Below, one piece after another: positions 49,903 through 58,417 of a DNA stretch of 64,000 nt. The stretch comes from Gemmatimonadaceae bacterium. Lineage in GTDB: Bacteria; Gemmatimonadota; Gemmatimonadetes; Gemmatimonadales; Gemmatimonadaceae. Made by a program: the position numbers and the translations under genes. The DNA is taken from positions 22,134 to 86,133 of the forward strand of contig JAICLZ010000006.1 of the NCBI GenBank assembly GCA_025929535.1. The letters run 5' to 3'. The stretch's first letter is position 1. Every line of letters begins with the position of its first letter. A model generated the notes under the pieces. It ran no database searches and was not told the origin of the DNA. It worked only from the letters and a program-made list of their open reading frames with translations.

Positions 49903-50358
49903 TCAGGCTGCGTATCTCGCCGCCTCGGCCGCGTAGCGCTTGACGCGAGTGACCATCGCGGTGAGTCCGGTCTCGCGCGCGCCGAGCCCGATGTTCTCCA
50001 TCATGATGCGAACGAAATCGGAAGGAATGGCGAGCGTGGTCGCGGGCGGCTGATCGTTGATCGCGGTGAAGAGGATGGAGAGAAATGCCGCAATCGTCGG
50101 CGATTGCCGCACGTTGACATCCGCGTAGAAGTGCAGCTTGCCATCGCGATATTCCGGAAAGACATCGACGCGCGTCTGACACTCGGGAATGACGAAGTTG
50201 GTGCGGTCGATGGCGGCGTAGCGATCCGGAAGCGGCTCGAGCTTTTTCGCGTACGAGAGCAGCGCCTGCATCTTCTCTTCTCGACCGAGTGCGCGGAACT
50301 GACGCAGGATGCGCTCGATGGTCGGTGGCACGGGCTGTGATGTCGTTTCTTCGGGCAT
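49903..50358 (-). CDS. sufE: SufE-family Fe-S cluster assembly protein
   Basis: 151 residues with the SufE signature around Cys60 (NFVIPECQTRVDVFPEY), the persulfide-accepting cysteine, and helices ERILRQFRALGREEKMQALLSYAK and DFVRIMMENIGLGARETGLTAM. SufE receives sulfur from SufS and activates it for Fe-S assembly. No sufS or sufBCD is near; the gene is 40 bp upstream of the DUF6526 gene. Confidence 0.9.
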   Translation of the reverse strand: MPEETTSQPVPPTIERILRQFRALGREEKMQALLSYAKKLEPLPDRYAAIDRTNFVIPECQTRVDVFPEYRDGKLHFYADVNVRQSPTIAAFLSILFTAINDQPPATTLAIPSDFVRIMMENIGLGARETGLTAMVTRVKRYAAEAARYAA

Positions 50359-50482
50359 CCTGGAAGATTAACGGCGCCCGTGAGTCGCAGGGAGCGGGCG
50401 TTGGTGAGCTGCCGGTTGGTGGCTAGCCTTCGCGGGCGCGGTCGCGAGTGTGCGCGCGCGGACATTCATACGGGAGTGGAGC

Positions 50483-50911
50483 ATGCCGACACGGAACGCA
50501 TCGGCCACCTGGGAAGGCGGCCTGCAAAAGGGGAAGGGAAGTTTTTCCGGGGCGAGCGGCAAGATCGGCGGGACGTACTCGTTCGGCACACGCTTCGGCG
50601 AGGAGCCCGGAACGAATCCGGAGGAGCTGCTGGCGGCCGCCGAGGCTGCCTGTTTCAGCATGGCGCTGAGCCTGGGATTGGAGCAGGCGGGCTCACCGCC
50701 AACGAAGGTCGAGACGAAGGCGGCGTGCACGGTGGACAAGGTGGGGGACGGCTTCGCGATCACGACGATGAAGCTCGTCGTGCGCGCGACGGTGCCCGGG
50801 ATCTCGAGCGACGCGTTCGCCAAAATCGCGCAGGCGGCCAAGGATGGCTGTCCGGTATCGAAGGCGCTGAAGGGCAACGTGAAGATCGACATGGACGCCG
50901 CACTGGCATAA
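50483..50911 (+). CDS. OsmC-family peroxiredoxin-like protein
   Basis: 142 residues with the two redox-active cysteines of OsmC/Ohr: Cys57 (AAAEAACFSMAL) and Cys123 (AAKDGCPVSKALKG). OsmC reduces organic hydroperoxides using dihydrolipoamide or thiols; it is cytoplasmic. The typical TNPEELLAAAEAAC motif and TWEGGLQKGKGS at the start confirm the OsmC branch. ATG 50483 follows a GGAG-type Shine-Dalgarno. Confidence 0.92.
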   Translation: MPTRNASATWEGGLQKGKGSFSGASGKIGGTYSFGTRFGEEPGTNPEELLAAAEAACFSMALSLGLEQAGSPPTKVETKAACTVDKVGDGFAITTMKLVVRATVPGISSDAFAKIAQAAKDGCPVSKALKGNVKIDMDAALA

Positions 50912-51020
50912 CCGGAGGGCTGTGCGCGCGCGGACGTCTTGCGTCCGCCGCGCCACGTACCCAATGTGGACGCGTCATCGTCGTGGCGCGGTGACGCGAC
51001 TCCTCTCACACGGCTGACGA

Positions 51021-51857
51021 GTGCCCGCAATCGAGATTCGCCCGCGCCGTGCAACAGAGCTCGTGGACGCGAGCTTCCAGCTGTTGCGCCGCTACTATCC
51101 GCAGCTCGTCACCGTGAGTGCGATCACGATGGCTCCCGGCGTTCTCATGCGCATCATCATGCGCGACCAAATGAGCAATCCGCAGGTGATGACGGCGAAC
51201 CCCGGCCCGCTGTTCGCCGTGGGGCTCGTGGCCATCCTGTGTGTGACCGTGTGCGACGCCGTGCTGACGATCGCCGTCTCCGACGGATATCTCGGCGGCG
51301 AAGTCGATCTTGCGCGAGCGTTCGGCACCGGCATGCGAAAGATCCTTCAGGTTTTTTTCGCCTCGATGTTCCGAGGGCTGCTGGTGGGGCTCGCCGTACT
51401 CGTGCTCGGCATCGGCGCCGGACTCGTCGCCGTGCTGAAGTCGCCCATTCTCCTCGTGCTGATCGTGCCCCTGGCGATCTGGGTCATGGTCTACGTGCTC
51501 CTTCGCACGTTCGCGATCATCCCGGTGGTCGTGCTCGAGAACGTTGGCGCGAACACCGCCATGACGCGAACCCTGCAGCTCTCGCAGCACTGCGCGGCGC
51601 ACGTGTTCTTCTCCCTGGGTCTCGCGTTTTTTCTCTACTTCGTCTTCTCCGGAATCATCTCCGCGCTCGGCGTCACGCTGCTGACGCCCGCCACGGCGGG
51701 GATCATCGGCGCGGTGCTGATCATTCCGATCTATCCGCTGTTGACCGTGGTGTCGACGATGCTCTACTACGATCTGCGAATTCGAAAGGAAGGTTTCGAC
51801 CTCGAGATCATGTCGCGCGAGCTCGGCAGCGACGTCACGCCGCTGCCGGCGGCGTGA
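51021..51857 (+). CDS. Multi-pass membrane protein (GPDPase membrane-domain-like)
   Basis: 278 residues from GTG 51021. About six TM helices, with an N-terminal ELVDASFQLLRRYYPQLVTVSA region and the RTLQLSQH and LLTVVSTMLYYDLRIRKEGFD motifs characteristic of the membrane domain found next to glycerophosphodiester phosphodiesterases and in stand-alone proteins. No phosphodiesterase domain is present. Function unknown. It ends 5 bp from the convergent DUF502 gene. Confidence 0.82.
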   Translation: MPAIEIRPRRATELVDASFQLLRRYYPQLVTVSAITMAPGVLMRIIMRDQMSNPQVMTANPGPLFAVGLVAILCVTVCDAVLTIAVSDGYLGGEVDLARAFGTGMRKILQVFFASMFRGLLVGLAVLVLGIGAGLVAVLKSPILLVLIVPLAIWVMVYVLLRTFAIIPVVVLENVGANTAMTRTLQLSQHCAAHVFFSLGLAFFLYFVFSGIISALGVTLLTPATAGIIGAVLIIPIYPLLTVVSTMLYYDLRIRKEGFDLEIMSRELGSDVTPLPAA

Positions 51858-51862
51858 GGGAA

Positions 51863-52435
51863 TCAGCTGCGCGATGAGCGTGGCTCGCGGCGGGCGCCGT
51901 CGGCCACGCCACCCGAGACCACGAATGCCATGAGATCGGCGCTCTCGCCGGCCAGTCGTTCCACCTGATCTCCGGGAACGAGCAGCAGATGACCGGCGAA
52001 TGCGTACGCCTGCGGCACGTACACACCCACGTAGCCGGGAATGCCGAGAATGTCGAGCGACTCTCGCGTGACGAAGCCGATCACCTTCACGCCGCTTCCG
52101 GGCAGGAGCGACACGGTGACGGGGATGTCGAAGCGGCGCTTCTCGCCGACGAAGGCGTTGAGCAGATCGCGCGTGGATGAGTAGACGAGCCGCACGAACG
52201 GAAGCTTCTCGATGCTGCTCTCGATCACGGACACGATGCCGGCCGTGACCAGGGTAGACGCGATCACGCCGACGAGTGTGATGGTGACGATCGTGACGAC
52301 GAATCCGGCGCCCGGGATGGAGAGGTTGAGCAGCCCGTCGATGCGACGGAAGAGCGCCCAGCACACCCAGAGCGTGACGGCTACCGGAGCCGTGACGACG
52401 AGTCCGCGCAGAAAATACGCAATCAGCTTTCGCAT
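51863..52435 (-). CDS. DUF502 inner membrane protein
   Basis: 190 residues beginning MRKLIAYFLRGLVVTAPVAVTLWV, the canonical DUF502 start, with a second TM (GFVVTIVTITLVGVIASTLV) and the domain signature PFVRLVYSSTRDLLNAFVGEKRR and FVTRESLDILGIPGYVGVYVP. DUF502 proteins are uncharacterised but widespread. The start is fixed by the family N-terminus. Confidence 0.9.
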   Translation of the reverse strand: MRKLIAYFLRGLVVTAPVAVTLWVCWALFRRIDGLLNLSIPGAGFVVTIVTITLVGVIASTLVTAGIVSVIESSIEKLPFVRLVYSSTRDLLNAFVGEKRRFDIPVTVSLLPGSGVKVIGFVTRESLDILGIPGYVGVYVPQAYAFAGHLLLVPGDQVERLAGESADLMAFVVSGGVADGARREPRSSRS

Positions 52436-52504
52436 CTCCGTAGGATGCCAGCGCGGGCCGGTCGGCGCCAGCGGAACGACTCTGCGCAGCGCTAGCTTTG
52501 GGAC

Positions 52505-53191
52505 GTGACCAACACCACCACCACGCAATCGCGCGCGCTCGCGCCGCGGGCATTCTGGCAGCGCACGGCGGTTCGGCATCTCAAGCGGGCCGATCCCGTG
52601 CTGGCGAACATCATCGAGCGTGTGGGGCCGTCCCGGTTCGCGCGCCCCACCACCGGATCGCATCTCGATGCGCTCGTGCGCTCGATCGTGTCTCAGCAGC
52701 TCTCCACGAGCGCGGCGGCGACGATCCACTCGCGACTCATCGCGCTGGTGGGCGTTCCGCAGCCGCTCCCGCAGCACTGGCTCGCGCTGAACGACCCCGA
52801 TCTTCGTGCCGCCGGTCTCTCGCGCCAGAAGATCGCATACGTCCGGGATCTCGCGCGTCACGTGCAGGACGGCGCGCTTCCCATGGCGAAGCTGCACGAG
52901 ATGGAAGACGAGGCGGTGATCGAGGCGTTGACGGCGGTGAAGGGCATCGGCGTGTGGACCGCGCAGATGTTCCTGATGTTCCGCCTGGGCCGTCCCGACA
53001 TTCTTCCCGTGCTCGACCTCGGCATCCGCAACGCGATCCGGCGCGCCTACCAGCTGCGCAAGGAGCCGACGGCCAAGCGCATGCACGCGCTCGCGAAGCC
53101 CTGGACACCCTATCGCTCCGTCGCGTCGTGGTATCTGTGGCAGAGCCTCGAGCTTCCGCCGCTCGAGCGCACACAGTCGAATGGCCGCTAG
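52505..53191 (+). CDS. alkA: DNA-3-methyladenine glycosylase II (AlkA-like, HhH-GPD)
   Basis: 228 residues from GTG 52505. HhH motif VKGIGVWTA (145-153) followed by catalytic Asp171 in LPVLDLGIRNAI; SIVSQQLSTSAA is the typical substrate-pocket helix. It excises alkylated purines from DNA. The last codons overlap the next gene's ATG by 11 nt, so the methyltransferase is coupled to it. Confidence 0.92.
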   Translation: MTNTTTTQSRALAPRAFWQRTAVRHLKRADPVLANIIERVGPSRFARPTTGSHLDALVRSIVSQQLSTSAAATIHSRLIALVGVPQPLPQHWLALNDPDLRAAGLSRQKIAYVRDLARHVQDGALPMAKLHEMEDEAVIEALTAVKGIGVWTAQMFLMFRLGRPDILPVLDLGIRNAIRRAYQLRKEPTAKRMHALAKPWTPYRSVASWYLWQSLELPPLERTQSNGR

Positions 53192-54389
53192 GTCGCGCGT
53201 ACGCCCATCTCGAGGCGCACCGCGGGGTGCCCCATCCAAGCCGGCGCCGCGCGCAGAGCGCTTCGAGCTCTTCGCGATCTGCGCGCCGGGGCTCGAAGGC
53301 GTGCTCGAGGCGGAGATGCGCACGCTCGGACTCGAGGTGGGGAAGCGCGACATCGGCGGCGTCTCGTTCTCCGGCGGCTCGAGCGCGCTCTTTCGCGCGA
53401 ATCTCTGGCTCCGCTCCGCCACACGGGTACTCGCGCGCGTGGGCGACTTCCACGCGAGGCTCTTCGACGAGCTCGAGCGCCACGCGCGCAAGCTCGCGTG
53501 GAGCCGCTTCCTGGTGAGCGGGCAGCCCGTGCGTCTGCGCGTGTCCACCAGCAAGTCGCGGCTGTATCACACGGGCGCGGTGGCGCAGCGCATCGCCGAA
53601 GCAATGGAGAAATCGACCGGCGTCGCTCCAATGGTGGCGAGCGGCGGCGATGAAGATGACGAGACGGGCGAGACACCGCTCGTGATCGTGCGCCTCTTTC
53701 GCGATCAGTGTACGGTGAGCATCGACACCTCGGGCGCGCTGCTGCATCGCCGGGGCTATCGCCTCGCAGTGGCCAAGGCTCCCCTGCGCGAGACGCTCGC
53801 CGCCGCGCTCCTGATGGCGAGCGGCTGGGATCCGGGCACGCCGCTGGTCGATCCGCTCTGCGGCGCCGGCACCATTGCCATCGAGGGTGCGCTGCTCGCG
53901 CGCCGCATTCCGCCGGGGATCACGCGAAGCTTCGCGTTCATGCGCTGGCCGGGCTTTCACGAGCCCACGTGGAAGAAGGTGCTCGACGAGGCGCGCGCGC
54001 AGCAGCTCCCCGCTGCGCCCGCGGCGATTTTCGCGTCGGATCGCGATGCCGGGGCGATCGGCGCATCGCGCGAGAACGCCGGGCGCGCGGGCGTGGCCGC
54101 GGACATCGTGTTCGAGGAGAAGGTCATCTCGCGCATCGCTCCGCCGGCGAATGTGCCGCCCGGCGCCATCGTGACGAATCCGCCGTACGGCGTGCGCGTG
54201 GGCGACCGCGATGCGCTCCGGAATCTCTATGCGCAGCTCGGGATCGTGGCCCGGGAACGATTCCCCGGCTGGCGGCTGTTGGTGCTCTCCGCTGACCCGC
54301 GGCTCGATGCGCAGATTGGCTCGATGGAGCCCGTGCTGAGCACGAAGAACGGCGGCATCGCCGTGCGTGCGATGCGCTCGACTATTTGA
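53181..54389 (+). CDS. THUMP-domain SAM-dependent RNA methyltransferase (RlmL/TrmN-like)
   Basis: 402 residues: N-terminal THUMP/ferredoxin-like region (FELFAICAPGLEGVLEAEMR, then RLRVSTSKSRLYH), then a class I methyltransferase with SAM-binding PLCGAGTIAIEGALLARRI and catalytic NPPYGVRVGDRD. This matches the RlmL N-terminal half/TrmN6 group, which make N2-methylguanosine in rRNA or tRNA. Overlaps alkA by 11 nt. Its stop overlaps the end of the convergent Nramp gene by 8 nt. Confidence 0.9.
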   Translation: MAARSRVRPSRGAPRGAPSKPAPRAERFELFAICAPGLEGVLEAEMRTLGLEVGKRDIGGVSFSGGSSALFRANLWLRSATRVLARVGDFHARLFDELERHARKLAWSRFLVSGQPVRLRVSTSKSRLYHTGAVAQRIAEAMEKSTGVAPMVASGGDEDDETGETPLVIVRLFRDQCTVSIDTSGALLHRRGYRLAVAKAPLRETLAAALLMASGWDPGTPLVDPLCGAGTIAIEGALLARRIPPGITRSFAFMRWPGFHEPTWKKVLDEARAQQLPAAPAAIFASDRDAGAIGASRENAGRAGVAADIVFEEKVISRIAPPANVPPGAIVTNPPYGVRVGDRDALRNLYAQLGIVARERFPGWRLLVLSADPRLDAQIGSMEPVLSTKNGGIAVRAMRSTI

Positions 54390-55716
54390 GCAAGCCGATC
54401 CAGCTCGCGATGAGTGCGAGCGCGGAGCCGGTCATGATCACCGCGGCGATGCCGCCGAACACGTTGATCGTGCGGCCATTCCGGAAGCTGCCCATCACCT
54501 TCGGATTGTTGCAGATGACGAGAACGATGATGATCAGCGGTGGCGCGAGAATGCCGTTGATCACCGCGGACCAGAGCAAGAGCCGGATGGGATCGATCGG
54601 CGAGAAGCTGAGCGCGACGCCGATCAGCATCGATGCCGCGATGACCAGATAGAAGTTGCGCGCCTGGTGCGGCTGCGCGTCCATGCCGCGCCGCCACGCC
54701 GCCGCCTCGGCCACCGCGTACGCCGCGGATCCGGCGAGCACCGGAACGCCGAGCAGTCCCGTGCCGACGATCCCGAGCGTGAAGAGAAGCGCCGCGAGCT
54801 TTCCGGCCACGGGCTCGAGCGCCTTCGCCGCCTCGGCCGCCGTTTGCACCTGCGTATTTCCGTGCGCGTGCAGCGTCGCGCCCGCGGTGAGGATGATGAA
54901 ATACATCACGACGTTGGAGACGATCATTCCGGCGGACACGTCGGTTCGCGCGCTCCGGAGCTCGCGCTCGAGCGAGCGTCGCGGCCGGTCGCCGAGCTCG
55001 TGGTTCAGCGCCTCATCGGCCTCGACCTCCTGCGCCGCCTGCCAGAAAAAGAGATACGGGCTGATCGTCGTGCCGAAGATCGCAACGAAGGTGAAGAGAT
55101 ACTCCTTCGTGAACGAGATCTGTGGCAGAAACGTCCCCTTTGCAACCGCACCCCATGATGGCTTCGCGAGGAACGCGGCAGCGACGTACGCGAACAGCAC
55201 GAGCGTGAGCCACTTGAAGATCCTGAGCAGCATCGCGTACGATCCGAACATCAGAAAGAGCAGAATGACGACCGCGAACACGGGAACGAACCAGACGTGA
55301 TTCACGTGCGTCAGCAGCTCGGCGCCGGCGCCCATGCCCGAGAGATCCGCGGCGATGTTGATCGTGTTGCTGACCACCAGGAGACAGCACGCGAACCAGA
55401 GAAGCCACGGCGGATAGTACTTGCGCAGCACCGAAGCGAGCCCGCACCGCGTGACGAGTCCCAGCCTCGCGCACATGAGCTGTACGGCGACCATGAGCGG
55501 GAAACTGAGCAGCGCCGTCCACAGCAACCCGAAGCCGAATGCGGCGCCTGCCTGCGAATACGTCGAGATCCCGGACGGATCGTCATCGGCGGCGCCGGTG
55601 ACGAGCCCCGGACCCAGATCCCGGAGGAACGGGCCAATGCCACGCTCGTGCGGCTTGCCCGCCGGGTGTGGCGGGCGGCGCCGCTGCCTGCGCTCCTTGC
55701 GAGCGGCTGCCGTCAC
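54382..55716 (-). CDS. Nramp-superfamily transporter with altered metal-site motifs
   Basis: 444 residues with 11-12 TM helices in the LeuT/Nramp order. The TM1 motif is GPGLVTGAADDDPSGISTYS, so canonical DPGN reads DPSG (Asp kept, Asn replaced by Gly). The TM6 motif reads FGTTISPYLFFWQAAQEVE instead of A-x-x-MPH. The classic Mn/Fe site is therefore not intact, as in Nramp-related subclades thought to carry other ions. Located in the inner membrane; substrate unknown. It lies 22 bp downstream of the PF04020-like membrane protein gene. Confidence 0.88.
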   Translation of the reverse strand: MTAAARKERRQRRRPPHPAGKPHERGIGPFLRDLGPGLVTGAADDDPSGISTYSQAGAAFGFGLLWTALLSFPLMVAVQLMCARLGLVTRCGLASVLRKYYPPWLLWFACCLLVVSNTINIAADLSGMGAGAELLTHVNHVWFVPVFAVVILLFLMFGSYAMLLRIFKWLTLVLFAYVAAAFLAKPSWGAVAKGTFLPQISFTKEYLFTFVAIFGTTISPYLFFWQAAQEVEADEALNHELGDRPRRSLERELRSARTDVSAGMIVSNVVMYFIILTAGATLHAHGNTQVQTAAEAAKALEPVAGKLAALLFTLGIVGTGLLGVPVLAGSAAYAVAEAAAWRRGMDAQPHQARNFYLVIAASMLIGVALSFSPIDPIRLLLWSAVINGILAPPLIIIVLVICNNPKVMGSFRNGRTINVFGGIAAVIMTGSALALIASWIGLLK

Positions 55717-55738
55717 ACGCGCCCGTCGTGACCGGGCA

Positions 55739-56128
55739 TCATCGGACCTCCCGAACGTCGTGCGTGCGTCGATCTCCGTCCGGGAGGAACATCGAAAGCA
55801 GGAAGCTCACGATACCGATCACGATCGCTCCCCAGAACGCCGGCCAGAAACCGGCGACGTGGAAGTCCAGGCCGAGCGTCGATGCGAGCGCGCTCGTGAT
55901 CAGGAGCATCACCGCGTTCAGCACGAACGTGAACAGCCCCAATGTGACGACGAGCAGCGGGAAGGCGAGGAAGCTGAGAATCGGTCGGACGAAGGAATTG
56001 AGCACGCCAAAGACCAGTGCGACGCCGGCGAGCCCCAGCCAGTTGCCATGAAAGGTGATCCCCGAAACCAGGCGTGTGGCTGCCCACAGCGCGATCGCGG
56101 TGACCACGATGCGCATCACGAATCTCAT
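55739..56128 (-). CDS. Phage-holin-family-4-like four-TM protein (PF04020)
   Basis: 129 residues, four TM helices with NSFVRPILSFLAFPLLVVTLGLF, the signature of the PF04020 'mycobacterial 4 TM phage holin' family, a common chromosomal membrane protein despite its name. No phage genes are nearby, so it is not evidence of a prophage. Its ATG overlaps the stop of the MFS gene (ATGA). Confidence 0.87.
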   Translation of the reverse strand: MRFVMRIVVTAIALWAATRLVSGITFHGNWLGLAGVALVFGVLNSFVRPILSFLAFPLLVVTLGLFTFVLNAVMLLITSALASTLGLDFHVAGFWPAFWGAIVIGIVSFLLSMFLPDGDRRTHDVREVR

Positions 56129-57408
56129 GAATGCTCCTCCGGTGAATGCTCAGGCAAGTCGTCCGCCAGCCGTCGCATGCTTCGCAGCTCGGGCCATGCG
56201 AACGCCACTGCGGTCACGACGAGCACGGTGACGATGCCGCCCCCGACCACGGAGATGATCGGCCCGAACAACGCCGCGCTCGCGCCGGACTCGAATCCGC
56301 CGAGCTCGTTCGACGTGTCAATGAATACGCTATTGACGGCCGATACGCGACCGCGCATCTCGTTCGGAGTACGCAGCTGCACCAGCGTCTGGCGTACCAC
56401 GACGCTGATCATGTCCAGGCCGCCTGCGAGTACCAGCATCAGAATGGACAGCGGAAAGGATCGCGAGAGCCCGAACACGATCGTCGCGACGCCGAACCCC
56501 GCGACCGCGAGCAGCAGCGATCTCCCGGCGCGGCGCATGGGCGGACGCCCGAGCAGGAGCATCGCGACGATCACCGCCCCGATGGAGGGCGACGCGCGCA
56601 GCCAGCCGAATCCTTCGGCGCCGACGTGCAGAATGTCCTTCGCGAACACGGGAAGCAGGGTCGTCGCGCCCCCAAAGAGCACGGCGAAGAGATCGAGCGT
56701 GATCGCGGCGAGAATGACCTTCGTGTGCCACACGAAGCGCACGCCGCCGAGGAGCGACCGGAGGGTCACCGCCTTCCGTGCACGCGCCACCTGCTGTCCG
56801 CGCACCTGCGTGAGGCACACCACGAACACGAGTATCAGCGCGGCATCGATCACGTAGACGATGCCCGCGTGATGCCGCCACGCGATGATCAGGCCGCCCA
56901 TCGCAGGGCCGATCACGCTCGCGAGCTGCCAGCCGACGCTGCTCCACGTCACGGCGTTCGCGAACGTCTCCGCCGGCACGAGCTGGGGCAACAGCGCCGC
57001 GATTGCCGGGCGATGAAAGGCCAGTGCGACGCCGATCGCGAACAACGTGACGTAGATGAGCGGTATCGGCGCCACGGTGAACGAGATGATCGCGAGCGCG
57101 AGCGAGGCCGCGATGAGCAGCAGCAGCGAGAGCATGGCGATGCGCTTGCGATCGAATCGATCGGCAACGTGGCCGGCCGGAAGCGCGAGGAGGATGATGG
57201 GCACGACCTGCACCAGGCCCACGAAGCCCAGCGCCAGCGCGCGGTGGGTGCGCTCGTAGAGCTCCCACCCGATCGCGACGTCGATCATCTGCGAGCCCAT
57301 GCTCGCCGCCAGACGGCCCGTCAGAAAATAGCGATAATCGGGGTAGCGGAGCGCCGCGTACGGATCGCGCTTCGCCTCCTCGGCGGAGGCGGGGATCGCT
57401 ATCGACAT
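56125..57408 (-). CDS. MFS transporter (EntS/MFS_3-like)
   Basis: 427 residues with 12 TM helices; family features include the loop 2-3 signature GHVADRFDRKRIAM, GFVGLVQVVPIILLALPAG and GRVSAVNSVFIDTSNELGGFESG. The EntS group exports siderophores or other compounds by proton antiport. ATG 57408 was chosen from MSIAIPASAEEAKRDPYAALR, just ahead of the first TM. It overlaps the downstream holin-family gene by 4 nt. Confidence 0.88.
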   Translation of the reverse strand: MSIAIPASAEEAKRDPYAALRYPDYRYFLTGRLAASMGSQMIDVAIGWELYERTHRALALGFVGLVQVVPIILLALPAGHVADRFDRKRIAMLSLLLLIAASLALAIISFTVAPIPLIYVTLFAIGVALAFHRPAIAALLPQLVPAETFANAVTWSSVGWQLASVIGPAMGGLIIAWRHHAGIVYVIDAALILVFVVCLTQVRGQQVARARKAVTLRSLLGGVRFVWHTKVILAAITLDLFAVLFGGATTLLPVFAKDILHVGAEGFGWLRASPSIGAVIVAMLLLGRPPMRRAGRSLLLAVAGFGVATIVFGLSRSFPLSILMLVLAGGLDMISVVVRQTLVQLRTPNEMRGRVSAVNSVFIDTSNELGGFESGASAALFGPIISVVGGGIVTVLVVTAVAFAWPELRSMRRLADDLPEHSPEEHS

Positions 57409-57472
57409 CGTGGCTGGTGGTCGAGACGCGTGAGGAGTACGCTCGACGTGCACGCCGTGCGTGCGCCGCGCC

Positions 57473-58006
57473 TCACAGCTGATTCACGAGCGCCTGGAAG
57501 AACAGCTGCGCAAGTCTGGTGAGATAGAGCGCGAGAATCGTGAGCGCGACTCCGCCCGTGATGACGGCGGCGTTCGCGGTCGAGTAGCGATCATCTCGCG
57601 CTGCGCCCGGCGCGACCTTCCGGTTCACTGCGTCCATCGTCGCCTGCACGGGCACCAGGGCGAAGACGGACCCGAGTGCGAGCGTCCACCATGGATAATC
57701 GAAGAAGCAGATCAGGGTGAGGCAGAGATAGATCACCGCCAGCCCGGCCGAGCTCCAGCCCACGGGGATGAATCGCGATCGCGCATCCGTGCGCACGTGC
57801 GCGAAGAGGCCATGCGCGGTGAGCGGCGCGGCAATGGCGCGCCAGAAGGGCGAGCCGCCGCCACCCGTGCGCTGATTCATGCGCTGGTAGTTCTTGTAGA
57901 ACCAGTAGATCTGATACGTCGACAGCGTCGTCACGGACATGACGATCAGCTTGTGGACGGCAACGGAGAAGTACGGCGCTTCGACTTCGGGGCGATTCGG
58001 CGGCAT
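57473..58006 (-). CDS. Multi-pass membrane protein with DUF4234-like N-terminus
   Basis: 177 residues with four hydrophobic segments: AVHKLIVMSVTTLSTYQIYWFYKN (with a Tyr-Trp-rich first helix), LAVIYLCLTLICFFDYPWW and two near the C-terminus. The motif STYQIYWFYKNYQRMNQR is reminiscent of DUF4234-like proteins. Function unknown. It is the first of a minus-strand run leading to the MFS gene (64-bp gap). Confidence 0.7.
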   Translation of the reverse strand: MPPNRPEVEAPYFSVAVHKLIVMSVTTLSTYQIYWFYKNYQRMNQRTGGGGSPFWRAIAAPLTAHGLFAHVRTDARSRFIPVGWSSAGLAVIYLCLTLICFFDYPWWTLALGSVFALVPVQATMDAVNRKVAPGAARDDRYSTANAAVITGGVALTILALYLTRLAQLFFQALVNQL

Positions 58007-58080
58007 TGTCACTGGTGAAGGCTCACCAATGATGGCGAGTTCAGCGCGCCCGCGCACCCCGCGATCGATGCTGCCGCCGG

Positions 58081-58227
58081 TCAATCGACCTTCTTCATTT
58101 CCATTCCGCAGCAGCAGCGCGGATTGTTGTCTCCCCCGCCGCCGGGCTTCGCGCCGCGCGTCACCTGAATCTCGCAGCCACAATTCTCGTTCGGGCAGCG
58201 ATACAGCTCGCCTGTTCTGAGTGCCAT
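58081..58227 (-). CDS. 48-residue cysteine-rich metal-binding protein (metallothionein/zinc-ribbon-like)
   Basis: 48 residues, MALRTGELYRCPNENCGCEI... ending PRCCCGMEMKKVD, with six Cys (C11, C16, C18, C38-40) in two clusters around a Gly-rich linker. The ATG has a Shine-Dalgarno-like GGGG seven nt upstream and the frame uses the same GC-rich codons as neighbours. This looks like a small metal-binding or metallothionein-like protein; no family is recognised with confidence. It lies between the DUF4234-like gene and pntAA, on the minus strand. Confidence 0.66.
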   Translation of the reverse strand: MALRTGELYRCPNENCGCEIQVTRGAKPGGGGDNNPRCCCGMEMKKVD

Positions 58228-58417
58228 GTGAATCCCCTTGTTTGGCGCTCGCGGCTCGAGTGGTCGCGCGCGCGTTCCCCTGTCGATTTCGCACGCATCG
58301 TGCCCCGGCCGCGCGGCGACGGTGCTTGTCAGCGGTCGCTGCGCGCGGTAGCGTATCCGCGGCTCGGGCGGAGGAGGCTATGAGGGTGACACCTTGCACG
58401 ACGGAAGGGGAGGCGCG

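Noticed and set aside
50920..50960. GC-rich hairpin after the OsmC gene as a terminator
   Set aside because: A stem around TCTT exists but is bulged and no T-run follows, so it was not listed.
55739..56128. Possible phage remnant because of the 'phage holin' family name
   Set aside because: PF04020-type proteins are common chromosomal membrane proteins and no other phage gene is present.
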